Below, piece by piece: positions 17,722-27,747 of a stretch of 64,000 nucleotides of DNA. Below the pieces are notes generated by a model that saw nothing but the letters and a program-made list of their open reading frames with translations, was not told the origin of the DNA and searched no databases. The stretch is from Oceanirhabdus sp. W0125-5 (GTDB lineage: Bacteria; Bacillota; Clostridia; Clostridiales; Clostridiaceae). Position numbers and translations under genes: made by a program. The stretch's first letter is position 1; each line of letters opens with the position of its first letter. The stretch spans positions 3,630,001-3,694,000 of the forward strand of contig NZ_CP115913.1 in assembly GCF_027938815.1 (NCBI RefSeq). The letters run 5' to 3'.

Positions 17722-19233
17722 TTAATGCTGATTAATTTTTAACAATCTTTTTTTATATTCTTCCTTATATTTATACATTCTTTCATCAGCAACTTTAACT
17801 AGTTGCTCATATGTTTTAGCATCATTAGGGAAAGCAGCAATTCCAAAGCTAAAACTACAGATAATCCTATTTCCTTCAAATATTATTGGTTCAGCTTTAA
17901 ACTCGGCAATAATACTCTCTAATTTTTCTCTAAGTTTAGTATAATCTTCTTTCAAAAAAACTGCTACAAATTCATCTCCACCATATCTGGCGAAAAAATC
18001 CGGTGAATTTATTGCACTACTTAACCTTCCTGCAAATGTTCTAATATACTCATCTCCTGCTAAATGGCCATAAGTATCATTTATTAATTTAAGCCCATTT
18101 AAATCAAATACAACAAAATGAAATTTTCCATCACACCTTAGAGCTTGATTAAATTGTTCATCAAAAAGATCTTCGAAGTGTCTTCTATTATAGACATTGG
18201 TTAATTTATCATATTTAGATAAATACATAATTTCTTTATACATTTTATGTTTACTTATTGCTATCTCAATTTTACTTCTTAAATGTTCTAATATTTCAAT
18301 ATCTTCCTCATTAAACGCGTTTTCAAACTCACTATCAATACTTAACTCACCATATAATTTCCCTTTTATAATTATTGGCGCTATAATATTTGACTTAATT
18401 TCAACCCCCTGAGTGTTAGCCACCATATCAACACCTTTATCATTTTCCTGCATGTCATCTTTATTGATTATTACTGTTCTATCCATCCTCCCCTTAGTTT
18501 TATACCAAAGAAATGACTGTTTAACAGGAAGACTAAATTCTTTCGCTTTATCTGAATTGTATCCTTTAAACGCGGTTATTTCTAAATTATCATCCTCTGT
18601 TAATATCAAAACACTTCCAAATCTAGCACTCTCTATAATACCTATTGCTTTCTCTAAGATTAAGTCAAACATAAATTTAATATTATCCATTCCAATAATA
18701 TAATGGTTTACCTCTAACATGGCTTCATTGACCTTTAATAGTCTGCTAACCCTATTTTCAATTTTTTTTCGTTCTGTTATGTCAAGCATAACCCCTACTA
18801 TACCTTCTACTCCCTTGTGTTCTGATGAAACAGCAGCTTTACAGAATAACACATCGTGTTCTAATCCGTCAGCATATATTACTTTTGCCTCATATGTTTG
18901 TTTCTTTGAATTTCTAATTAAATCAACATCTAATTTGTGATGTGATTGAGCTAACTCACCTTGATTTATATCAAAAACAGTTTGATTAATAATATCTTCT
19001 TTTTTAAAACCCAAATGTTCCAAATACGCATCATTAACATCTACATAACGATAATTCATATTTTTATAAAAGACAGGATTAGGTATTGTATTTAAAATTT
19101 TTCTTAATAAATCTTGATTCTTTTTCAACTCTTCATTTTTTTCTTTTAATATTTTCTCAACTCTTCTATGTTTTAAAATATAAATTAATAAAAATATTAT
19201 AATAATTACAAAAATAACAATTAGTAAAAACAT
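17722..19233 (-). CDS. Membrane-anchored PAS-GAF diguanylate cyclase
   Basis: Makes the second messenger c-di-GMP from two GTP. It has 503 residues: an N-terminal membrane span (about 1-22), a short coiled coil, a PAS domain (about 38-155, with IPNPVFYKNMNYRYVDVN), a GAF domain (about 170-315) and a GGDEF domain (about 330-495). The active-site loop GGDEF is intact at 418-422. No RxxD inhibitory site precedes it (SPDFFA stands there), so feedback inhibition at that site is not expected. The ATG has AAGGAG close upstream. It has its own promoter, but borders the riboswitch-controlled sensor operon. Confidence 0.93.
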   Translation of the reverse strand: MFLLIVIFVIIIIFLLIYILKHRRVEKILKEKNEELKKNQDLLRKILNTIPNPVFYKNMNYRYVDVNDAYLEHLGFKKEDIINQTVFDINQGELAQSHHKLDVDLIRNSKKQTYEAKVIYADGLEHDVLFCKAAVSSEHKGVEGIVGVMLDITERKKIENRVSRLLKVNEAMLEVNHYIIGMDNIKFMFDLILEKAIGIIESARFGSVLILTEDDNLEITAFKGYNSDKAKEFSLPVKQSFLWYKTKGRMDRTVIINKDDMQENDKGVDMVANTQGVEIKSNIIAPIIIKGKLYGELSIDSEFENAFNEEDIEILEHLRSKIEIAISKHKMYKEIMYLSKYDKLTNVYNRRHFEDLFDEQFNQALRCDGKFHFVVFDLNGLKLINDTYGHLAGDEYIRTFAGRLSSAINSPDFFARYGGDEFVAVFLKEDYTKLREKLESIIAEFKAEPIIFEGNRIICSFSFGIAAFPNDAKTYEQLVKVADERMYKYKEEYKKRLLKINQH

Positions 19234-19298
19234 GCGGCTCCTTCCCTTTCATTAATAGTTAGAAAATCAACTATAATCATACTAATTTTATTAATTTT

Positions 19299-19327
19299 AT
19301 TATACATCATTTATTATTTTTTGACAA
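19299..19327 (-). promoter_or_regulatory. Sigma-A promoter of the diguanylate cyclase, with a Spo0A-box-like overlap
   Basis: Minus strand: TTGTCA (19327-19322), 17 bp, TATAAT (19304-19299), about 65 bp before the start. The -35 lies inside TTTGTCAAA, a match to the Spo0A box TTTGTCRAA. The match may be chance in AT-rich DNA. Confidence 0.7.
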
Positions 19328-19384
19328 ATTTCAACAGTTAATTAACTTTTCTCTATTTTTTAAAGTAAAGCCCTTTAAGAGAAT

Positions 19385-19423
19385 AAAAAAAGTTGAACAA
19401 ATTTTATCAACCTGTTCAACTTT
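19385..19423 (-). terminator. Terminator of the chemoreceptor/partner-switch operon
   Basis: Perfect 11-bp stem AAAGTTGAACA/TGTTCAACTTT (19389-19399 and 19413-19423) followed by seven T on the minus strand, about 40 bases after the last gene of the operon. Confidence 0.88.
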
Positions 19424-19461
19424 ATTCTTTCGTTTTTCTTAATTATTGTATTAAAATCTTG

Positions 19462-21429
19462 CTATATCTTAAATCTCTCTATAGTGTCCTCGAGCTTGTT
19501 AGATATATCTGCAAGCTGTTCTGCTGAAGCTGAAATTTCTTCAATAGATGCTGATTGCTCTTCAGTTGAAGCTGCCACCTCTTCAGCACCTGCAGCATTT
19601 TCCTGTGCAATGGAGGAAATGTTATCGATGTTTTCTCCAACAGATGCTGAATTTTCATTTAAGATCACACAAGCCTCTGTTACCTCTTTCATATTATTAG
19701 AAACATTTATTACCGCATCTAAAATATCCTGATATACATCAACTGTTTGGTTCACAGAACTCTCTTGTTCCCTTACAATAACTTTGGATGCATCCATTAG
19801 GTCAACTGCTCTTGATACGCTATTCTGTATTTCAGTAATAAGATTACTAATTTTTTCAGTAGCATTACTTGACTCTTCTGCAAGTTTCCTTACTTCGTCT
19901 GCAACAACTGCAAATCCCTTTCCTTGTTCACCAGCTCTAGCTGCTTCAATAGCTGCATTTAACGCTAACAAATTAGTCTGAGCTGCAATACTACTTATTA
20001 ACTCTATTATATTCCCTATTTCATTTGATTTTTCTGATAAAGCTAATATTTCACTACCAACCTTTTCTGAGGACTCTTTATTTTCAACAGTTTTTATCTT
20101 TTGATATTCAACTATTTCCATACCCGCATCCACTGTATCTTTTGCAGTTAAAGTTAATTTTTCTGCATTACTGGTATTCTGTGATATTTGATTAACTCCT
20201 GCTATTAAATCATTTACCATATCACTGCTTTTTTGTGTAGAATGAGCCTGATCAGCAGCACCTTTTGCAAGATCAGAAATTGTATTTGCAATTTGTTCTG
20301 AAATATTACTAGCTTCATTTGTTGCAGTCATCATTTGATTTGAAGTATTTGCTACAGTTGTCCCCATCTCACGTACTTCTGATAACAATTTACTCATATT
20401 TTCTGTCATATTATTAAAATTATTAGCAAGTACACCTATTTCATCTTTACTAGTAAAATCTACTTTTACTTTTAGATTACCTGTGGCTACCTCTTTAGTG
20501 ATATCAGCCATTTTTGAAATAGGTTTAACAATCCTGCCCACAATGAAATACACTACTATTCCAATAAACAACAATACACTCAACCCAATTATAGCAATAA
20601 TATTTCTAAATTTTGAAACTCCCTGAGTCACTTCATTTTCATAAGTTGTCATTGCTACGGACCATCCATTAGTCTTTAAAGGATTGTATGCAGCAATTTT
20701 TTTAGCACCTTGATAGGTGTAATGTTCAACCCCTTTTGCTCCTGTTATCATTACTTCTGTTAACTTAACAAGAGACTTACTATCATTTTTTAAGAAGTTT
20801 TCCTTTAAGATCAACTTGTCATTTTGATGGGCCATTACCCTTCCTTCACCGTCAATCATATATGCATATCCAGTACTACCCAGTTTTTCCTGATTAACAA
20901 AACCTGTCAGCACATGTAAGTTTACAGTCCCTGCAACTACACCTGTTACCTCTCCACTATGACTTTGAATAGGTGCAGCAATAACTATAATTGGATTACC
21001 AGTAGATTTAGATATCACGGCTTCAGATACAACAACTTCCCCTTTTATTGCCTTCTGAAAATACTCTCTATCGCTAATATCATCATTTTTTCCATTAGTA
21101 GCTTGATATTTTCCACTTTTATCTGCTATAAGGAGTAGTTCAAAAACCTCAAATCTGTTTTCATGTCTACTTATTAACTTTTTCAAACCATCAATATTAA
21201 AGTTTGATACCTCTTCAAAAGATCCAAGTAACTCCATCTCAACCTTCCACTCATGAATTTGATCATCTAAATGAGTTACTAACTTCTCCACTTTACTTTC
21301 AGCTATCTGTTCAACATCATTAATGATTATTTTTCTTGCCTGTGAAAAAGATATTAATGACAATAATAAAATTCCTATTGCAGCTATCATCAACACCGGC
21401 AGCATTATCTTTTGTTTTAAACTTTTCAT
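19462..21429 (-). CDS. Methyl-accepting chemotaxis protein (dCache, HAMP)
   Basis: Transmembrane chemoreceptor of 655 residues. It has a first span near 8-28, an extracellular double-Cache-type ligand domain (about 35-270), a second span ([20 protein letters not shown], about 278-298), a HAMP domain and a long cytoplasmic four-helix signalling bundle. The tip motif ([20 protein letters not shown]) is present, so coupling to CheA/CheW is expected. No cheA, cheW or cheR is nearby. It is the last gene of the operon, 89 bp after the STAS gene and followed by a terminator. Confidence 0.95.
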   Translation of the reverse strand: MKSLKQKIMLPVLMIAAIGILLLSLISFSQARKIIINDVEQIAESKVEKLVTHLDDQIHEWKVEMELLGSFEEVSNFNIDGLKKLISRHENRFEVFELLLIADKSGKYQATNGKNDDISDREYFQKAIKGEVVVSEAVISKSTGNPIIVIAAPIQSHSGEVTGVVAGTVNLHVLTGFVNQEKLGSTGYAYMIDGEGRVMAHQNDKLILKENFLKNDSKSLVKLTEVMITGAKGVEHYTYQGAKKIAAYNPLKTNGWSVAMTTYENEVTQGVSKFRNIIAIIGLSVLLFIGIVVYFIVGRIVKPISKMADITKEVATGNLKVKVDFTSKDEIGVLANNFNNMTENMSKLLSEVREMGTTVANTSNQMMTATNEASNISEQIANTISDLAKGAADQAHSTQKSSDMVNDLIAGVNQISQNTSNAEKLTLTAKDTVDAGMEIVEYQKIKTVENKESSEKVGSEILALSEKSNEIGNIIELISSIAAQTNLLALNAAIEAARAGEQGKGFAVVADEVRKLAEESSNATEKISNLITEIQNSVSRAVDLMDASKVIVREQESSVNQTVDVYQDILDAVINVSNNMKEVTEACVILNENSASVGENIDNISSIAQENAAGAEEVAASTEEQSASIEEISASAEQLADISNKLEDTIERFKI

Positions 21430-21518
21430 TACACTTCTCCTTTTACCAATATATATTTTTTATATGCCACATTATTTAAAACCATAATACTTAAACAATT
21501 ACCTATCGTAAATGAACT

Positions 21519-21803
21519 CTATTTTTCAATTTGAAGCACGTTATCTAATCTAGTTAGTTTGAAAATCTTCATCACTTTTGGATTATTTACTCCATAGATA
21601 TGAAAACTCCCATTTAACTCTTTACACTTTTTGTAGATAGATACTAATACCCCAAGCCCTGTACTATCAATAAACGTACAGTTTTTAAAATCTAATTTAA
21701 AATTCTTTTCACCTTCGATAATTAAATGATTAACTTTTTCTCTGAATTCGGCCGCTTCATCTACTGCAAAATTTTCTGGTATCACTAAATTAATTTCTTT
21801 CAT
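21519..21803 (-). CDS. STAS-domain anti-anti-sigma factor-like protein (RsbV/SpoIIAA type)
   Basis: Small partner-switch protein of 94 residues. The STAS core NCTFIDSTGLGVLVSIYKKC carries the serine (about residue 56) that the cognate kinase phosphorylates in this family. Unphosphorylated, such proteins bind the kinase and free its other partner. It sits between two chemoreceptor genes, starting 11 bp before the second receptor's stop region, in the same operon as the kinase and phosphatase that would modify it. Confidence 0.92.
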   Translation of the reverse strand: MKEINLVIPENFAVDEAAEFREKVNHLIIEGEKNFKLDFKNCTFIDSTGLGVLVSIYKKCKELNGSFHIYGVNNPKVMKIFKLTRLDNVLQIEK

Positions 21804-21814
21804 TAATATTCACC

Positions 21815-23809
21815 TCAAATTATAAATTTCTCAACAAGACTATTTAAATTGTTTGCCATGGCACTTGTTTCTTCTGCACTTGCTACTAAGTTATGAATCA
21901 CCGATGACTGTTCTTCAGCAGATGCTGCAACCTCTTGACTATTAGCTGTTGTAGTTTCTGTAATCGTTGCAACTGAATCTATCAATTTAACTATTTGATC
22001 TGAGCTAGCCACTTCATCATTTGTAACATCAACAACTTGCTCAATATCCTTTGCAATTTGTTCAACTGCATTAATAATTTTTATAAAAGATTCATCTGTC
22101 TCATTGGCTACAATTACTCCATTTTCCACTACTTCTTTGCTATAATTCATTGATTGAACAGCTTTATCAATTTGAATTACCATTTCAATTACCAATGAGG
22201 AAATTTCATTTGATTCTGAACTTGTTTGCTCAGCAAGCTTTCTTACTTCATCTGCTACTACTGTGAAACCTTTCCCATGTTCTCCGGCTCTAGCAGCTTC
22301 GATAGCTGCGTTTAAAGCTAATAAATTTGTCTGCTCTGAAATGTTATTAATTGTACTAGTAATACCACTCACTTTTATTGAAAGCTCATTTAGCACTTTC
22401 AGCATCTCAGCTGTTTCAGATGACACTTTATTAATGTTCTCTATAGCTTCCACAGTATCTTTAACTTTAACCCTTCCTTTTTCAGCTGCGTTAGTAGTAT
22501 TTTCAGAATTATTTTTTGCAGTAAGAGCTTTATTTTGAGCTATCTGAATAGAACTTGAAAGCTGAACTAATACTTCTGAAGTTTCTACTATTGAAAGATT
22601 TTGAAGGTCTGCGTTAGATGCAACCTCTTGTATATTTTCAGCAATTTGTTCAGTTGATGAACTTATTTCTTCAGTTGATGCTGATAATTCTTCTGAAGAT
22701 GCTGCTAACTCTTCAGCACCCATTCGAACATTCCTGATAATATTACATTGATTCTCAATCATTAAATTAAAATTATCCCCTAAAGTTTGAATTTCATCCT
22801 TTGTTGTTATATCTGCTTTAACTGTTAAATCTCCATTTCCAGCTTTAATCATTAACTTTTCAAGCTCTTTTATAGGGTTAATTATGTTTTTTGTTGATAT
22901 AAAATAAACTAAAATAATCGCAACAATTAATGAAACAATAATTATTATAATTGTATCTTTTCTGATTTCATGAGCAGGTAGCATATATTCATCATAATTA
23001 GCTGTTATTGCAATACTCCACTTATTTACGGGAGTAAAAGATACATATTTTTTTACCCCTTCATATGTATAATACCCATGATCAGTTTGACCAGACTTCA
23101 TTTTACTCACTAAACTTTTCAGTTGTTCATTTTCAGTGTTTCCTAAGTTTTCTTTAAATACTTTTTCTGTTATTGGATGGTAAACAAGTATCCCATTTTC
23201 ATCAACCATATATCCATATCCATTTTGTCCTATTTTAATTTTTGAGACATGGTTCGTAATTTTTTCAAATTTTATGGTTCCAATTACTGTTCCTACAACT
23301 CTATCCTCTAATATTAGTGGATATGCAATTGCAATAACAGGTAAATTTGTACTTTTTGAGATTATTGCTTCACTTTGAGATGCCTTCCCATTTAAAGCGT
23401 CTTTTACATAAGCTCTTCCACTTAAATCTTCATTATATTTTTCAGTACGATTACTTATAATTCCTTTTCCTTCTGCATCAGTAACAACTAATAATTCAAT
23501 ATGTTCACTGTTTTCTTTCTGAAGTTTTGAAAGATATTGATAAACTTTTAAATCAAGCCCTTCTTCACCATCTGCAGCTAGTGCTAAATCTTCATTGTGA
23601 CTTAAAAGCTGAACATACTTGTCAACAGAATAAACAGCCTCATTTATTACGTCCGCTGCTTTCATCGTCAATTCTCTTAATTCTTCTTCTGTTTTGTGTT
23701 CCATAGCATTTGATGTCATTATACTTGAGATAATACCAAGTATTATAAGTGGTAAGGAAACAAAAATTACAAACATCATTACTAGCTTTGTTTTTAAACT
23801 TAACTTCAT
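21815..23809 (-). CDS. Methyl-accepting chemotaxis protein (dCache, HAMP), second receptor
   Basis: Chemoreceptor of 664 residues with the same layout as its operon partner: span near 8-30, dCache ligand domain with [16 protein letters not shown], second span ([20 protein letters not shown]), HAMP, and a signalling bundle with the tip [16 protein letters not shown]. Several [19 protein letters not shown] blocks mark methylation helices. The two receptors differ clearly in ligand domain and probably sense different signals. It lies between the kinase and STAS genes. Confidence 0.95.
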   Translation of the reverse strand: MKLSLKTKLVMMFVIFVSLPLIILGIISSIMTSNAMEHKTEEELRELTMKAADVINEAVYSVDKYVQLLSHNEDLALAADGEEGLDLKVYQYLSKLQKENSEHIELLVVTDAEGKGIISNRTEKYNEDLSGRAYVKDALNGKASQSEAIISKSTNLPVIAIAYPLILEDRVVGTVIGTIKFEKITNHVSKIKIGQNGYGYMVDENGILVYHPITEKVFKENLGNTENEQLKSLVSKMKSGQTDHGYYTYEGVKKYVSFTPVNKWSIAITANYDEYMLPAHEIRKDTIIIIIVSLIVAIILVYFISTKNIINPIKELEKLMIKAGNGDLTVKADITTKDEIQTLGDNFNLMIENQCNIIRNVRMGAEELAASSEELSASTEEISSSTEQIAENIQEVASNADLQNLSIVETSEVLVQLSSSIQIAQNKALTAKNNSENTTNAAEKGRVKVKDTVEAIENINKVSSETAEMLKVLNELSIKVSGITSTINNISEQTNLLALNAAIEAARAGEHGKGFTVVADEVRKLAEQTSSESNEISSLVIEMVIQIDKAVQSMNYSKEVVENGVIVANETDESFIKIINAVEQIAKDIEQVVDVTNDEVASSDQIVKLIDSVATITETTTANSQEVAASAEEQSSVIHNLVASAEETSAMANNLNSLVEKFII

Positions 23810-23860
23810 TGTAGTCCTCCGTCTTTAGTTAATCTTTAATTTTTTATACAAATAATATTA

Positions 23861-24241
23861 TTATGATAGATTTTTTTCAATAATTAAAACATTATTTCTT
23901 GACTCAATCTTATCTGCAATGCAATTAATTAAGAATAGCCCCCTTCCATTCTCATTTAGTGTTGTTTCATCTATGAGTTCATTAGGAATAGTTAGGTTTT
24001 TAAATCCATCACCTGAATCTTCTATTTCAAATACTACTTTATTATCGTCATAACTATACCTTAAATAAATAGGCTTGTCTCTATTTCCATTATTTCCATG
24101 CTTCAAAGCATTTGTTAGAGCTTCTGTAAGTATCAATTTAATCTCAAAACCATCATTGAAAGCTTTTAACTCATTGATAATTTTATCTATAATTTCTTTG
24201 TACTTTGTCAACCCATACATAATAAATTGATTTTTTTTCAT
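23861..24241 (-). CDS. RsbW-like ATP-binding serine kinase / anti-sigma factor
   Basis: GHKL-fold kinase of 126 residues. The N-box EALTNALKHGNNGN lies near 45 and the G1 box EIEDSGDGF near 82, with a later GRGLFLINCIAD G2-like motif. In RsbW and SpoIIAB relatives this domain phosphorylates a STAS partner and otherwise sequesters a sigma factor or another target. No sigma factor is encoded beside it, so the output partner is unknown. The ATG follows AAAGGAG and lies 16 bp after the phosphatase gene. Confidence 0.9.
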   Translation of the reverse strand: MKKNQFIMYGLTKYKEIIDKIINELKAFNDGFEIKLILTEALTNALKHGNNGNRDKPIYLRYSYDDNKVVFEIEDSGDGFKNLTIPNELIDETTLNENGRGLFLINCIADKIESRNNVLIIEKNLS

Positions 24242-24257
24242 TTTTCACACTCCTTTC

Positions 24258-26150
24258 TTATTTTACTTCTATTGCTATCATTGTACTATCATCCAATAAT
24301 CCTTCGGTTTCAGCTAACTCAGTATTTAAGCACTCCATTACATAATCCTTAAATTCTTTTATAGATGAAATTTCAGAATAATTTTTTTTATGGTTATCAT
24401 TTTCCAAGATAAAATCAAGTCCATCTGTTAAAAAATAAAATTTATCTCCTGTTTTAAAATCAATTATTTTTTGATCAAATACGCTGTCCTCAAACATACC
24501 CAAAAATGGACCTTTCACAACTTTTTCTTCATACTTTCTTTCTTGTGTCCAATATATATACTCACTGATACCCGCTCCAGCAATTACTGCTTGTCTTTTT
24601 TCAAAATTAAAACTAAAACAACATGCTGCAACATATGCATCACCTAGAAGTTCACTCACTCTTGTGTTTAAGCACTTTAAAATTTCAATAGGCTTATGTG
24701 TATTAAGCAATGTTTTATTAAACAATATATTAAACGCAGATATACTAAGTGCAGCCGTAACCCCTTTACCACATACATCCCAAATTACTCCTACCACTGT
24801 GCTATCATCTATTTTTTCTAAATGAAAGAAATCACCGCTTACTGTTTTAGAGGGAACATAAAGTATTTCCATATTAGCTTTTTCAGGAATAGGAAACACT
24901 CTTTGTAAATATTGCTTTTGTAATTCAGCTGCCTTATGAACCCCTGTTTCTTTTAAGTATTTTCTCATATAATACATCTCTCTTGCCATAACTCCAATTT
25001 CATCTCTATTATTTTTTAATGCTTCTAATGATTTATCATCTTCAAAATTGAACTTCGATGTATTCTTAATTAACTCAGTTATTTTAACAATAGGTTTTGA
25101 AATTGATTTTCCAACTCGTAGTGCAATAGGAATAATTATAAATACTGATGAAAATATCGTTATGGAATTTACAAAGATCTGCATAATCACTAATGAATAG
25201 ACTTCATCTAATGGCGCTGAAAAAAATAAAATCCAACCATTTGACAAGTGTGAATAACCTAAAATTTCTTCTCGTGATTTTATATTTATTTTTTTTACAC
25301 CAAAACTATTCTTCTCTATCTCATCTATTAAAACCTGAAGCTCTCCATTTTTAATATTTTTCAAACTATCTTCCATATCATATTGGGGATGAATTAATAT
25401 ATGATAATCATCACAAACAAGAAAAGCATAGCCAGTTTCATATACTTTAATATTTTGAATTGTATCCCTCATAGCATCAATATTTATATCCATTCCAACA
25501 ACACCAATTAAAACATCATCTTTATAAATAGCTTCTGTGTATGAAATAATATTTAGACTTAAATCTGCTTCTTCATAAGGGTCACTCCAAACCCCTTTAC
25601 CCTTTATAATAGGATTATAGTACCACTGCATATTTTTATTTTCGGGAAAAAAATCATTTATGTATGGTTGTTGAGGATCAGAATCTGAATCTACAATCTC
25701 AAATATACCTTTTTCTTCTTGATATACATACCAATATTCATAGGCTTCTCCAGATAGTTCCGGATTAATTGTAAAATAAACGGCCTTTATCCCATTTACA
25801 GTTTCTTTACTTATGTTTTCAGCTGATTCCTTAATTGTAGACTCCATTATTCTTTCATATTTTTTCACGTAATTATCTGCCTCAAAATTAAAGTGTTCCA
25901 ATTCAAATGTTGCTGATATAGTATGTTTCAATGCATTTACAGACCCTTCAACCAGATTGAAATCTGAATTAAAGTTATTTGAGTAATTCTGTGGAAGCAA
26001 TGTCAACTTTTCTTTAGCTTCTTTCTCTAAAAATTTATAATTTACAAATACACTCAGTAAACTTATTAATAGTGCTAAGATAAAGGAACATAAAATCATA
26101 GCCTTAGTTATCTTGATTCTAATTTTATTCTCATATTTAAATTTTTTCAT
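24258..26150 (-). CDS. Sensor PP2C-type (SpoIIE/RsbU) phosphatase with dCache and HAMP domains
   Basis: Membrane phosphatase expected to dephosphorylate the STAS protein encoded downstream. From the ATG at 26150 (GGAG eight bases upstream) it has 630 residues; an in-frame codon at 26234 overlaps the leader terminator and is unlikely. It has a span near 15-38, a large dCache ligand domain (about 40-330), a second span, HAMP, and a PP2C/SpoIIE domain (about 400-630). Metal-ligand motifs GDFFHLEKID and VIWDVCGKGVTAALS are visible. It is the first gene of the operon, directly behind a c-di-GMP-I riboswitch and a terminator. Confidence 0.93.
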   Translation of the reverse strand: MKKFKYENKIRIKITKAMILCSFILALLISLLSVFVNYKFLEKEAKEKLTLLPQNYSNNFNSDFNLVEGSVNALKHTISATFELEHFNFEADNYVKKYERIMESTIKESAENISKETVNGIKAVYFTINPELSGEAYEYWYVYQEEKGIFEIVDSDSDPQQPYINDFFPENKNMQWYYNPIIKGKGVWSDPYEEADLSLNIISYTEAIYKDDVLIGVVGMDINIDAMRDTIQNIKVYETGYAFLVCDDYHILIHPQYDMEDSLKNIKNGELQVLIDEIEKNSFGVKKINIKSREEILGYSHLSNGWILFFSAPLDEVYSLVIMQIFVNSITIFSSVFIIIPIALRVGKSISKPIVKITELIKNTSKFNFEDDKSLEALKNNRDEIGVMAREMYYMRKYLKETGVHKAAELQKQYLQRVFPIPEKANMEILYVPSKTVSGDFFHLEKIDDSTVVGVIWDVCGKGVTAALSISAFNILFNKTLLNTHKPIEILKCLNTRVSELLGDAYVAACCFSFNFEKRQAVIAGAGISEYIYWTQERKYEEKVVKGPFLGMFEDSVFDQKIIDFKTGDKFYFLTDGLDFILENDNHKKNYSEISSIKEFKDYVMECLNTELAETEGLLDDSTMIAIEVK

Positions 26151-26202
26151 ATAAATTACTCCAAACATTATTAATATATATTTGTTTTCATTTAATTTAG
26201 GC

Positions 26203-26230
26203 AAAAAAAATGAGTCTCTATGGACTTCAT
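26203..26230 (-). terminator. Riboswitch-controlled intrinsic terminator
   Basis: Minus strand: ATGAAGTC, six-base loop, GACTCAT, then eight T (26210-26203). A 7-bp stem with one bulged A. It sits between the c-di-GMP aptamer and the phosphatase start, so it is the likely expression platform. Confidence 0.8.
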
Positions 26231-26295
26231 ACACTTTAAAAAATATTTATCTTTGCATTATGCTTTATGCTAGCCTTATTATTAATTAAAATTAA

Positions 26296-26380
26296 TTCGG
26301 CAAACTGGCAATCATAATACAAAATGTACTTTAGACCCATGTTTTTGCGTCCTTATGTTTCCATAAGTTTGCTATTATCG
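26296..26380 (-). promoter_or_regulatory. c-di-GMP-I (GEMM-I) riboswitch aptamer
   Basis: Minus-strand elements in the family order: AGCAAAC, a TTATG-GAAA-CATAA hairpin with a GNRA loop, the invariant GGACGCAAA, then GGGTCTAA, a variable P3 arm, and TTTGCCGAA closing the 3' side. It lies about 145 bases upstream of the phosphatase ATG, with an intrinsic terminator between. It should link transcription of the whole phosphatase-kinase-receptor-STAS-receptor operon to c-di-GMP. ON or OFF control cannot be decided by eye. Confidence 0.92.
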
Positions 26381-26600
26381 TTATTTTTGATTATCAAAAT
26401 ATTTTAAAACAATAAATCTATTCAATTATACTACAAATCCATCTAAATTTCTTCCCTTTTAGACTATTTTTATAAATTTTAGACTTTGTTTTACATAACA
26501 CACAATTTATTTCAAATAATTATTTTATTTAAGTAAAAAATTGTGGCAGTGAATTATTCCATAACTCAAGGAAACAATAATATGTGAAAGGAGTGATATA

Positions 26601-26741
26601 ATGAGTAAAAGCAGAAGCAACGCTAAAGCAAACGGGGAACATAATGATGATTCTAGAAGAAAATCTAATGCAAAATATCCATTAGATAGAAATCCTAAAC
26701 ACAACAAGCAAGAGCCAACAAAAGGACTTCCTCAAATTTAA
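26601..26741 (+). CDS. Small basic hydrophilic protein (46 aa), unknown
   Basis: ATG with AAAGGAG eight bases upstream, and 46 residues rich in N, K, S and R, starting MSKSRSNAKANGEHND. No membrane segment and no cysteine. A YPLDRNPKHNKQEPTKG block near the C-terminus resembles short clostridial proteins that I recall being annotated as CPC_1213 family; I could not check this. A perfect terminator follows at once. A rival minus-strand frame over the same bases has no ribosome site. Confidence 0.75.
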   Translation: MSKSRSNAKANGEHNDDSRRKSNAKYPLDRNPKHNKQEPTKGLPQI

Positions 26742-26748
26742 ATAGCAA

Positions 26749-26783
26749 AAAGACCTCTGTGGTTTCTTCCCACAGAGGTCTTT
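26749..26783. terminator. Bidirectional terminator between the small ORF and oppF
   Basis: Perfect 14-bp stem AAAGACCTCTGTGG/CCACAGAGGTCTTT (26749-26762 and 26770-26783) with a seven-base loop. The T tract is stronger on the minus strand (end of the opp operon). Confidence 0.92.
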
Positions 26784-26793
26784 CATTAATATT

Positions 26794-27744
26794 TTATAAT
26801 TCTTTACGTAACTTTTCAACTTCAGACTTAGAAAGGTATACAAAGTGTCCTGGTCTAACTTCAGTTAATTCAGGCTGCTCTTTACTATAATCATGCACTT
26901 CAGCAGGATTATATGAAATACGAGTTCTATTTCTTTCAGTTAAAGGATCTGGAATTGGAATTGCTGATAATAATGATTTTGTGTATGGATGTAATGGATT
27001 ATTATATAATTCATCTGCATCTGCATACTCAACTAACTTACCGAAATACATTACACCAATCTTATCTGAGAAATACTTAACTACAGAAAGGTCATGTGCA
27101 ATAAATAGTATTGTTAATCCTAATTTTTCTTTAAGTTTATTTAACAGATTAAGTACTTGTGCTTGAATTGAAACATCAAGTGCAGAAATAGGTTCATCTG
27201 CTATAACTAAATCAGGTCTCATTACTATACATCTTGCAATACCAATACGCTGTCTTTGTCCACCAGAGAATTCATGTGGGTATCTTCCAGCATGCTCTTT
27301 AGTAAGACCAACAGTTTCTAAGATGTCATAGATGATTTCCATCATTTCATCTTCATTTTTACATAACTTATTAATTTTTAAACCTTCACCAATAATCTCT
27401 TTAACTGTCATTCTTGGATTTAATGAAGCTATCGGATCTTGGAAAATCATTTGGATCCCTCTAGTAACTTCTCTTAACTCTCTTTTTGGCAGTTTTCCTG
27501 AAATTAATTTACCATTGAAGTAAACTTCTCCATCAGTTGGATCATATAATCTAATAATAGATCTTCCAGTTGTAGTTTTACCACATCCAGACTCACCAAC
27601 AAGACCAAAAGTTTCTCCCTTATTTATATTAAAGCTAATTCCATCAACAGCTTTTACTACAACTTTCTTTTTACCAAAACCACTAGAAAAGTGTTGTTTT
27701 AAATTTTTAACCTCTAATACTGGTTTTTGATTTGTATTGTTCAT
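26794..27744 (-). CDS. oppF: Oligopeptide ABC transporter ATP-binding protein OppF
   Basis: One of two ATPases energising peptide uptake. It has 316 residues: Walker [12 protein letters not shown] near 55, signature [13 protein letters not shown] near 165, Walker [14 protein letters not shown] near 185, and an OPP-type C-terminal extension ([14 protein letters not shown]). It is the last gene of the opp operon, three bases after oppD, with a strong terminator. Confidence 0.96.
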   Translation of the reverse strand: MNNTNQKPVLEVKNLKQHFSSGFGKKKVVVKAVDGISFNINKGETFGLVGESGCGKTTTGRSIIRLYDPTDGEVYFNGKLISGKLPKRELREVTRGIQMIFQDPIASLNPRMTVKEIIGEGLKINKLCKNEDEMMEIIYDILETVGLTKEHAGRYPHEFSGGQRQRIGIARCIVMRPDLVIADEPISALDVSIQAQVLNLLNKLKEKLGLTILFIAHDLSVVKYFSDKIGVMYFGKLVEYADADELYNNPLHPYTKSLLSAIPIPDPLTERNRTRISYNPAEVHDYSKEQPELTEVRPGHFVYLSKSEVEKLRKEL

Positions 27745-27747
27745 AAT

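Noticed and set aside
19462..26150. A classical Rsb general stress module
   Set aside because: No sigma-B-like gene is present, and two chemoreceptors are built into the operon, so a stress-sigma output cannot be claimed.
26525..26707. Minus-strand open frame of 60 codons over the small basic protein gene
   Set aside because: No ribosome site, and it reads antisense to a plus-strand ORF with a perfect GGAG site and a terminator directly after it.
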